A DNA stretch of 8,867 nucleotides from Planctomycetota bacterium (GTDB lineage Bacteria; Planctomycetota; Phycisphaerae; Phycisphaerales; SM1A02), in contig QWPU01000041.1 in the NCBI GenBank assembly GCA_003671065.1, positions 1 through 8,867 on the forward strand, written 5' to 3'. The stretch's first letter is position 1, and the number at the start of each line of letters is the position of its first letter. The position numbers and the translations under genes were made by a program. The notes under the pieces are model-generated. The model did no database searches, had not been told where the DNA came from, and worked only from the letters and a program-made list of their open reading frames with translations. Positions 1-5,330 of the stretch are shown piece after piece.

Positions 1-1
1 C

Positions 2-232
2 GCAGGACTCAAACCACAACGCTCGTTTGTCGGACAATTCTTCGGCGCCGATGACGAATTCATCCGCCAAGCCGCAGAGGGCACCATGACATCCCACACC
101 GCCGCCGAAGTGCGCGCACTCCTCCACGACTTCGACATCCTCACCCACGACGAAGTGAACAGAGCCGGCCACATCGGCCGCGGCCAACCAAAGTGGTGGC
201 ATGTTCATCATGTGATTGCGACAAAGCGTTGA
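2..232 (+). CDS. SAM-dependent methyltransferase, C-terminal fragment
   Basis: The reading frame is open from the window edge to a TGA at 230-232 and gives 76 residues; the start lies outside the window. The segments RSFVGQFFGADDEF, MTSHTAAEVRALL and GQPKWWHVHHVIATK match the usual end of small class I methyltransferases of the TehB/tellurite-resistance type. In these the pattern is a strand ending in G-Q-F-F-G, then D-x-W or D-x-F, a T-x-H-T helix start, and a final K-x-W-H-x-x-H-V strand. The SAM-binding glycine motif would be upstream and cannot be checked, so the substrate is unknown. Codons strongly favour C in the third position, as expected for a real gene in GC-rich DNA. The next gene is on the same strand after a 140-base gap, so an operon is uncertain. 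The family match comes from remembered patterns, not from an alignment. Confidence 0.72.
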   Translation, partial: AGLKPQRSFVGQFFGADDEFIRQAAEGTMTSHTAAEVRALLHDFDILTHDEVNRAGHIGRGQPKWWHVHHVIATKR

Positions 233-250
233 ACGATGTGTTCCGGCACT

Positions 251-288
251 TTAGCACTGCGTGTGGCCATTCAGCACTGCGTGTGGCC
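251..288. repeat. Tandem 20-bp duplication
   Basis: TTAGCACTGCGTGTGGCC at 251-268 is followed by TCAGCACTGCGTGTGGCC at 271-288, a period of 20 bases with one difference. It lies 18 bases after the methyltransferase stop codon, in the spacer before the next gene. It may be a simple slippage duplication or a double binding site. No function can be read from it. Confidence 0.7.
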
Positions 289-373
289 TCGGGGTCTACC
301 AACAATGATCAAGTGCGATGAACCAATCGGCATGACATTGCACAGCGAACAGTTGCCGCATCGCACACGCGCG

Positions 374-1105
374 ATGCCCCGATGGCAAGTCACGGCGCTG
401 TTGTGCTCACTGATGGTCATGTTGAATCGAGGATGCGCGATCAACGGCGGCGCGTCGGATTCGGAGATGAGTGCGTTGAGCGTGGGCGCTCGGCATCCGC
501 AGGTTGTTGTTCGCGTCGAATTGATAAGCGTGACGGTCGTCGATGACCTCCGCGCATTGCAGATGCGCCCGCCGCGCCGCACGCGAAGCCACGTTGAAGG
601 AGTCAGCGGTGCGATTGACGACGAGGACATCACATTGCTGCTCCATCTCAAGGTGTCGGCGACTGCCTCTCGTGCTAACTCTGCGATTGACATCGCCGAG
701 TGGTGGAGCCTCTCGGTGCAGAATGGGCGCGTATTCACGAAGCAATCTCACGGTTCAATCCGCGAGGCTGCTGCGCGCCCTGGGGCCGAACTCGGACCTG
801 ATCTATGGTCGCGACGGGAGCGAGCCTCGGTGAATGGCCTCCCGCGCACTTGGTTTGTCTCGCAAGGCGCGGACGGCTCGACATCGACCGACGAAGTGTG
901 CATCGGAGTTGCATGCGATGAGGCCACTGTGGAACGAGTCGAGTTGCTCGTCTCGCGGCCGCAGTTGAATGACAAGCCAGCACTCACGGGAGCGACCGAG
1001 GCTGAGATCATCAAGCATGCTCCACCTTTTGAAACATGGCGTTTCGAATCGCTGTCGCCCATGGTGCGATTGGTGCGGCCAGCGGCCGAACTCACTCCGC
1101 AATAG
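374..1105 (+). CDS. Hypothetical secreted or lipid-anchored protein
   Basis: I do not recognise this protein. The frame is open from 236, but I place the start at the ATG at 374. From there the product begins MPRWQVTALLCSLMVMLNRG followed by Cys: one basic residue, a hydrophobic stretch, then G-C, which resembles a signal peptide with a weak lipobox (N-R-G-C rather than the usual L-A-G-C). The product is about 243 residues. After the signal it is strand-rich (VVVRVELISVTVVDD near residue 45) and has no recognisable catalytic motif. Starts at 305 or 332 are possible; none of the candidates has a clear ribosome binding site. The gene is followed at once by the repeat array, which begins with a hairpin that could end its transcript, although no T-run follows. 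Long overlapping frames on the other strand lower certainty that this is the coding strand. Confidence 0.5.
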   Translation: MPRWQVTALLCSLMVMLNRGCAINGGASDSEMSALSVGARHPQVVVRVELISVTVVDDLRALQMRPPRRTRSHVEGVSGAIDDEDITLLLHLKVSATASRANSAIDIAEWWSLSVQNGRVFTKQSHGSIREAAARPGAELGPDLWSRRERASVNGLPRTWFVSQGADGSTSTDEVCIGVACDEATVERVELLVSRPQLNDKPALTGATEAEIIKHAPPFETWRFESLSPMVRLVRPAAELTPQ

Positions 1106-1111
1106 CAAGAT

Positions 1112-1150
1112 GAACGCAAGTGTCCCGTGTATTCACGGGCACTTCCGTCA
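1112..1150. repeat. Array hairpin 1, variant form
   Basis: AAGTG-T-CCCGTG, loop TATT, then CACGGG-CACTT pair as a long stem with one bulged T. The same C/C mismatch and CGTCA flank seen in the other two hairpins follow. Compared with those, the outer AAGTG/CACTT arms are kept, but the apical part is replaced by another self-complementary sequence. It lies seven bases after the stop codon of the 374-1105 gene and could act as its terminator, although no T-run follows on either strand. Confidence 0.65.
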
Positions 1151-1418
1151 ACGCCGGAAAGCGGGCGCCCCCGATCAATCATGTCTCACCATCCAGGGAT
1201 CGAACTTCGCAAAGCGAAGTCCGTATCCCCGCAGATGCAAGCGAAGCGCCGCAGATGCAGGCAAGCGCCGCAGATGCCGGAAAGCGGGCGCCCCCGACCC
1301 ATCATGTCTCACCATCCAGGGATCGAACTTCGCAAAGCGAAGTCCGTATCCCCGCAGATGCAAGCGAAGCGCCGCAGATGCTGGGACGCGCTTGCGCGGA
1401 CCATTCGCCCGCAAGGGA

Positions 1419-1460
1419 GGCGTTGACGCAAGTGCCTTCTGAGGCACTTCCGTCAACGCC
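1419..1460. repeat. Array hairpin 2
   Basis: GGCGTTGACG, a C/C mismatch, then AAGTGCC form the left arm. The loop is TTCTGA and the right arm is GGCACTT-C-CGTCAACGCC. That is 17 pairs with one mismatch. It is identical to the hairpin at 1601-1642, one 182-bp period away. Confidence 0.85.
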
Positions 1461-1600
1461 GGAAAGCGGGCGCCCCCGACCCATCATGTCTCACCATCCA
1501 GGGATCGAACTTCGCAAAGCGAAGTCCGTATCCCCGCAGATGCAAGCGAAGCGCCGCAGATGCCGGGACGCGCTTGCGCGGACCATTCGCCCGCAAGGGA

Positions 1601-1642
1601 GGCGTTGACGCAAGTGCCTTCTGAGGCACTTCCGTCAACGCC
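1601..1642. repeat. Array hairpin 3, in the tRNA-Gly trailer
   Basis: The arms are GGCGTTGACG-C-AAGTGCC (1601-1618) and GGCACTT-C-CGTCAACGCC (1625-1642), with the six-base loop TTCTGA. On the minus strand it begins four bases after the tRNA discriminator base, so the tRNA precursor would carry this stem as its 3' trailer. It could define the 3' end of the precursor or slow exonucleases. There is no T-run, so classic intrinsic termination is doubtful. Confidence 0.8.
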
Positions 1643-1646
1643 GGAA

Positions 1647-1718
1647 AGCGGGCGAAGGGGATCGAACCCTCGACATGCAGCTTGGAAGGCTGCCGCTCTA
1701 CCGCTGAGCTACGCCCGC
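1647..1718 (-). tRNA. tRNA-Gly (anticodon UCC)
   Basis: Read on the minus strand, the cloverleaf is complete. The acceptor is GCGGGCG/CGCCCGC (7 bp). The D arm is GCTC-AGCGGTA-GAGC, and the anticodon arm is GCAGC-CTTCCAA-GCTGC with anticodon TCC at the centre. A five-base variable region follows, then the T arm GAGGG-TTCGATC-CCCTT (one G-U pair). The discriminator is U, as is usual for bacterial tRNA-Gly. The gene is 72 bases with that base. CCA is not encoded (TTTCC follows), so a CCA-adding enzyme is required. RNase P, whose RNA is also in this window, would make the 5' end. Its acceptor strand and trailer recur three times in the downstream repeat array. Confidence 0.95.
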
Positions 1719-1732
1719 AGCGGGAATCCGAG

Positions 1733-1738
1733 AATATA
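1733..1738 (-). promoter_or_regulatory. Possible -10 element for tRNA-Gly
   Basis: On the minus strand TATATT (five of six to TATAAT) lies 14 bases before the tRNA 5' end, placing a start near 1725-1727 and leaving a short 5' leader for RNase P. No good -35 hexamer is at the right distance; TTGAAC is present but about 29 bases upstream. Confidence 0.4.
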
Positions 1739-1829
1739 GCGGATACGGCCGAACGCGTGCGACTTCTGTTCAATTCCTCGCGTCGCACGAAGAATGCGAA
1801 AACTCGGTATTCTTCCGCCCCCTTGGCGG

Positions 1830-1845
1830 CCGTGATTCATCACGG
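1830..1845. promoter_or_regulatory. Palindrome upstream of hppA
   Basis: CCGTGATTCATCACGG consists of two perfect 7-bp arms around TC. It lies 143 bases before the hppA start codon in a 269-base gap between tRNA-Gly and hppA. Such symmetric dyads often bind dimeric regulators. The same half-site ATCACGG recurs at 8562-8568 and, inverted, at 8583-8589. A neighbouring small stem, CCGCC-CCCTT-GGCGG, precedes it at 1815-1829. Regulatory use is inferred only. Confidence 0.4.
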
Positions 1846-1946
1846 TTGTGAGGTTGTTCTGTTGGTTGCGGGTGGACGATCCCACGCCAGCGGACGGCTT
1901 CGTCAAGATTCAACGCGTCGAAAATTCAGTTGTGATTCAAATCCTA

Positions 1947-1965
1947 GTGGAGCATTCCGCTCCAC
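1947..1965 (+). promoter_or_regulatory. Leader hairpin just before the hppA ribosome binding site
   Basis: GTGGAGC, loop ATTCC, GCTCCAC: a perfect 7-bp stem ending seven bases before the AGGAAGA site at 1973-1979. It could protect the 5' end of the mRNA or tune access of ribosomes. No T-run follows, so it is not a terminator. Confidence 0.55.
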
Positions 1966-1987
1966 GCTCATTAGGAAGACAGCCAAT

Positions 1988-4477
1988 ATGCAGACTGCCT
2001 TCAAGCAACCGAGCCGTGTGCTCGCTGCCCTCGTTCCAATCTTTCTTGCTTCAGCGGCGTTCGCTGGTGAAGCCGACCTCAAACTGCCGAATGTCAGCGA
2101 TGTTGACTTCGGCGGTTTCATGACGGGCAAGAACCTCTTGCTCGGCGGATTGGTGATCTCCGTCATTGGCGCGCTCTTCGGCGTCGTGCAATACAAGCAG
2201 ACCGTTGCGCTTCCCGCGCACAAGTCGATGCTCAATGTTTCCAACATTATTTGGGAGACATGCAAGAGCTACATGTGGCAGCAGGGCAAGTTCCTCGCTG
2301 TGCTGTGGATCCTGATCGCAGGCGCCATTCTCTTCTACTTCGGCTATCTCGAACACAAGAGCGTGCGTGACCTCAGCGTCATTCTCGCATGCTCCGTCCT
2401 CGGCATCCTCGGCAGCTACGGCGTGTCGTGGTTCGGCATTCGCATCAACACGCAAGCGAATTCGCGCACCGCGTTTGCATCGCTGCGTGGCTATCCACTT
2501 CCTGTGCTCAGCATTCCGCTGCAGTCGGGTATGTCGATCGGCATGCTGCTTGTCAGCGTCGAACTCTTCTTCATGATCTGCATCCTCATGTTCCTTCCAA
2601 AGGAACTTGTTGGACCATCGTTCATCGGCTTCGCAATCGGCGAATCGCTGGGCGCGTCAGCCCTTCGCATCTGCGGTGGAATCTTCACCAAGATCGCGGA
2701 CATCGGCGCCGACCTTATGAAGATCGTCTTCAAGCTTCCTGAAGATGATCCAAAGAACCCAGGCGTGATTGCTGACTGCACAGGCGACAACGCAGGTGAC
2801 TCAGTCGGACCGACCGCTGACGGCTTCGAAACCTACGGCGTCACCGGCGTTGCACTCATCGCGTTCCTTGCGTATTCGCTCGGTGACACGGGCGAAGCAG
2901 GCACCATGTGCGGCAAGCTCATCGTGTGGCTCTTCACCATGCGCGCGCTGATGATCGTGACCTCGCTGGTCTCGTACTTCATCAACGATGCAATCTCCAA
3001 GGCACGCTTTGCAACCGCGAAGTCGTTCCATGAAGAAGCTCCACTCACCTGGCTCGTGTGGATCACTTCGATCCTCTCGATCGCGGTGACTTTCGGTGCA
3101 AGCAAGATGTTGCTCGGCGACATCACCTACAACGGCACTGCACTTCCAAACCTGTGGTTTGCGCTCAGCATGATCATCAGCTGCGGCACCATCGCTGGCG
3201 CACTCATTCCTGAGTTCACCAAGATCTTCACCTCGACCAACTCGGGGCACGTGAAGGAAGTCGTTAATGCTTCGAAGCAAGGCGGCGCGTCGCTCAACAT
3301 TCTGTCGGGCTTCGTTGCAGGAAACTTCTCCGCGTTCTGGAAGGGTCTCGTCATTGCGGCCCTCATGGCGCTCGGCTGGTACTTCTCGCTCGAGCCAAAT
3401 CTGGGCGCGATCATGCCAGCAGCCTACGCGTTTGCTGGTCCGATCTTCGCGTTCGGTCTCATCGCCTTCGGCTTCCTCGGCATGGGTCCCGTGACCATTG
3501 CGGTCGACAGCTTCGGTCCTGTGACTGACAATGCGCAGTCGGTGTATGAACTCTCGCGCATCGAAAGTCTTCCCAACATTCGTGCAGAATTGAAGAAGGA
3601 GTTCGGCTTCGAACCAGACTTCGAAACCGCGAAGTACACGCTCGAGAAGGCGGACGGCGCAGGCAATACCTTCAAGGCAACAGCCAAGCCCGTGCTCATC
3701 GGTACGGCAGTCGTTGGCGCGACCACGATGGTGTTCGGCATCATCCTCGCGCTCATCAAGGATCAAGCAGGCGCGGACGCAACTCTCGAGCAATTGCAAG
3801 TTGCCTCCGACCTCGTGGTGCGCAAGCTCTCACTGGTTGAACCAGCGATTCTGCTCGGTCTTCTCGTCGGCGGCGCTGTGATCTACTGGTTCACTGGTGC
3901 AGCCACGCAAGCGGTTGTCACGGGTGCATACAGCGCGGTGGTCTTTATCAAGAAGAACATCGATCTCACCAAGACGGAAGCCAGCATTGAGGACGCGAAG
4001 GAAGTCGTCAAGATCTGCACCATTTACGCGCAGAAGGGCATGGTCAACATCTTCATGGTGGTCTTCTTCTTCGCGCTTGGTCTGCCGTTCTTTGATCCGT
4101 TCTTCTTCATTGGTTACCTCATCGCGATGGCGTTCTTCGGCCTCTATCAAGCGTTCTTCATGGCCAACGCAGGTGGCGCATGGGACAACGCGAAGAAGAT
4201 CGTCGAAGTCGACATGCGCGCGAAGGGCACTGACCTTCACGCGGCATGCGTTGTTGGCGACACCGTTGGCGATCCGTTCAAGGACACCAGCTCGGTCGCG
4301 CTCAATCCCGTCATCAAGTTCACGACGCTCTTCGGCCTTCTCGCCGTTGAGATCGCGATTAAGATGAAGGACAGTCCAGCAAAGATCTGGATTGCCATCG
4401 GTTGCAGCTTGATTGCATGCTTCTTTGTGTGGCGCAGCTTCTACGGGATGCGAATTCCTGCAGACGCGAAGGACTGA
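1988..4477 (+). CDS. hppA: Membrane-bound ion-translocating pyrophosphatase (divergent type)
   Basis: The 829-residue protein hydrolyses PPi and pumps H+ (or Na+) across the membrane. The ATG at 1988 is chosen because AGGAAGA lies eight bases upstream and the product then starts with a signal-like segment ending in ASAAFA-GE. Many hydrophobic helices follow. Active-site motifs are all present: K235 and D238-I-G-A-D242; PEDDPKNP from 251; GDNAGD at 266-271; GPVTDNA at 510-516; GGAWDNAKK at 729-737; GDTVGDPFKD at 757-766. K563 in GNTFKATAK takes the place where K+-independent enzymes carry lysine, so no K+ requirement is expected. Several motifs depart from the common form: F in place of the Glu before the P-E-D-D motif, GPTADGFETYG after the GDNAGD motif, and DTSSVALNP near the end. 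These fit a divergent clade described as Na+-regulated H+ pumps, a recollection that needs a tree. The gene is single and followed by its own terminator. Confidence 0.95.
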   Translation: MQTAFKQPSRVLAALVPIFLASAAFAGEADLKLPNVSDVDFGGFMTGKNLLLGGLVISVIGALFGVVQYKQTVALPAHKSMLNVSNIIWETCKSYMWQQGKFLAVLWILIAGAILFYFGYLEHKSVRDLSVILACSVLGILGSYGVSWFGIRINTQANSRTAFASLRGYPLPVLSIPLQSGMSIGMLLVSVELFFMICILMFLPKELVGPSFIGFAIGESLGASALRICGGIFTKIADIGADLMKIVFKLPEDDPKNPGVIADCTGDNAGDSVGPTADGFETYGVTGVALIAFLAYSLGDTGEAGTMCGKLIVWLFTMRALMIVTSLVSYFINDAISKARFATAKSFHEEAPLTWLVWITSILSIAVTFGASKMLLGDITYNGTALPNLWFALSMIISCGTIAGALIPEFTKIFTSTNSGHVKEVVNASKQGGASLNILSGFVAGNFSAFWKGLVIAALMALGWYFSLEPNLGAIMPAAYAFAGPIFAFGLIAFGFLGMGPVTIAVDSFGPVTDNAQSVYELSRIESLPNIRAELKKEFGFEPDFETAKYTLEKADGAGNTFKATAKPVLIGTAVVGATTMVFGIILALIKDQAGADATLEQLQVASDLVVRKLSLVEPAILLGLLVGGAVIYWFTGAATQAVVTGAYSAVVFIKKNIDLTKTEASIEDAKEVVKICTIYAQKGMVNIFMVVFFFALGLPFFDPFFFIGYLIAMAFFGLYQAFFMANAGGAWDNAKKIVEVDMRAKGTDLHAACVVGDTVGDPFKDTSSVALNPVIKFTTLFGLLAVEIAIKMKDSPAKIWIAIGCSLIACFFVWRSFYGMRIPADAKD

Positions 4478-4506
4478 GTTCGCAACAATTTGATTCAAGA
4501 CCTATT

Positions 4507-4540
4507 CGGGCCGCTCGCAAGGGCGGCCCGTTTCTTTTTT
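4507..4540 (+). terminator. Intrinsic terminator of hppA
   Basis: CGGGCCGC, loop TCGCAAGG, GCGGCCCG, then TTTCTTTTTT: an 8-bp GC-only stem with a strong T-tract, 29 bases after the hppA stop codon. The last two T residues are shared with the TAA stop codon of the converging pseudouridine synthase gene. On the minus strand no T-run follows the stem, so it serves hppA mainly. Confidence 0.92.
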
Positions 4541-5324
4541 ACGCATTCAATCGAAGGCCAACGCGATACAACACATCGTTGAACTTGCGGCTTGGTGGCG
4601 CGATCGCATCAATGCGCGAGCCACTCGGTCCGTTGAAACCGAGCTTCCATGCGTGGAGCGCGAGCGTGCGTTCTTCGGCTTTTGAAGGGGGAAGCACACG
4701 CGCTCCAGTGGCGTAGATCGGATCGCCATCAACGGGGAATCCCAAATGCGCGAGGTGCACGCGAATCTGGTGAAGGCGTCCGCTGTGAGGTTCGCAGGCA
4801 ACGAGCGTGTGCGATGTGCATGTCGCGAGCACTTCAACATCAGTGCGCGCGGGTTTGCCGCTCTTGGACACAACGCTGACAAGACGCGTACCTTCGCTCG
4901 AGGGAACCCGCGTTTCCTCGAGATTCAACTCAATCGTCTGCGCGCCCGCACGCATGCGACCCTTGACGACGGCGAGGTAGCGCTTGTCCACGCTGCGCGC
5001 TTCAAACTGCGCGCGGACCGCGTCGTAGGCCTCAGGATCGAGCGCGCAGGCGACGCATCCACTGGTCTGGCGATCAAGCCGATGCAGCAGGCCGTAATCG
5101 CGGCGTTCCCCGAGTTGCAGCATCTTGCCGCCGTAGCGCGCAATCATCGCATTGAGCAGACTGTCGGCGCGGTGCGACTTGCCAGGCTCACTCACCAGCC
5201 CAGGACTCTTGTTCGCAATCGCAATGCGCGCGTCTTCATAGACGATCTCAAGCTGAATGCGTGCGTTTGGTTTCGGTTGCGTCACGCGTTCCACTCTACC
5301 GCGGCTTGAAGCATGCGGTAGCAT
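4539..5324 (-). CDS. RluA-family RNA pseudouridine synthase
   Basis: The 261-residue enzyme isomerises uridine to pseudouridine in rRNA or tRNA. The family signature is clear: LLHRLDRQTSG with catalytic Asp84, KRYLAVVKG with Tyr116, and GRLHQIRVHL at 182-191 followed by GFPVDGDPIYA. It lacks the N-terminal S4 RNA-binding domain of RluC and RluD; the catalytic domain starts at about residue 27 (LEIVYEDARIAIANKSPG). RluA and TruC are also S4-free, so the exact target cannot be set. I use the ATG ending at 5324; a TTG lies one codon upstream and a GTG at 5285-5283 would also keep the full domain and has a purine-rich stretch before it. Neither start has a strong ribosome binding site. It converges with hppA and diverges from the aminotransferase gene with a six-base gap. 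Confidence 0.92.
   Translation of the reverse strand: MLPHASSRGRVERVTQPKPNARIQLEIVYEDARIAIANKSPGLVSEPGKSHRADSLLNAMIARYGGKMLQLGERRDYGLLHRLDRQTSGCVACALDPEAYDAVRAQFEARSVDKRYLAVVKGRMRAGAQTIELNLEETRVPSSEGTRLVSVVSKSGKPARTDVEVLATCTSHTLVACEPHSGRLHQIRVHLAHLGFPVDGDPIYATGARVLPPSKAEERTLALHAWKLGFNGPSGSRIDAIAPPSRKFNDVLYRVGLRLNA
5319..5324 (+). promoter_or_regulatory. Possible -10 element giving a leaderless aminotransferase mRNA
   Basis: TAGCAT lies six bases before the ATG at 5331. Ten bases, CGGTAGCATC (5316-5325), are the same as at 7992-8001, where the motif sits correctly as the -10 of rnpB. If it works the same way here, transcription would begin at or next to the start codon, which fits the lack of a ribosome binding site. 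There is no clear -35. The element overlaps the first codon of the divergent gene. Confidence 0.3.
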
Positions 5325-5330
5325 CAATGC

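Larger units (their letters stand above)
1112..1646 (-). repeat. Tandem array of tRNA-Gly-trailer repeats
   Basis: Two 182-bp units (1277-1458 and 1459-1640) differ by eye at one base (T at 1382, C at 1564). A shortened 123-bp unit at 1154-1276 lacks the last third of the unit and has two further changes near 1174-1177. Each unit opens with CCGGAAAGCGGGCG, the same bases that overlap the 3' end of the tRNA-Gly gene at 1641-1654, and the array stops exactly there. Each unit also holds an inner stem, ACTTCGC-AAA-GCGAAGT, framed by GGGAT and ATCCC; the full units also carry a long hairpin. No frame encodes a credible protein and no transposase is present. The region 1106-1646 therefore holds only this array. 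Confidence 0.9.

Noticed and set aside
1419..1460. Integron attC site
   Set aside because: The flanks GGCGTTGACG/CGTCAACGCC do not fit the GTTRRRY core, and no integrase or gene cassette is present.
1154..1646. CRISPR-like array
   Set aside because: Units are 182 bp and nearly identical throughout, with no unique spacers and no cas genes.
969..1787. Several open frames through the repeat array on both strands, with repeated peptides such as SNFAKRSPYPRRCK
   Set aside because: They exist only because the repeat lacks stops, differ in frame between copies, show no coding pattern, and one runs into the tRNA gene.
1682..1987. Upstream extension of hppA to 1682
   Set aside because: The extension would begin inside tRNA-Gly and gives a charged, non-family sequence; the ATG at 1988 has a ribosome binding site and a signal-like N-terminus.
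2801..3799. Long minus-strand frame inside hppA (332 codons)
   Set aside because: It is the complement of a conserved pyrophosphatase sequence, rich in Arg, Glu and His as expected for a shadow frame.
4507..4540. Bidirectional terminator for hppA and the pseudouridine synthase
   Set aside because: On the minus strand the stem is followed by AATAGG, not a T-run, so only hppA is clearly served.
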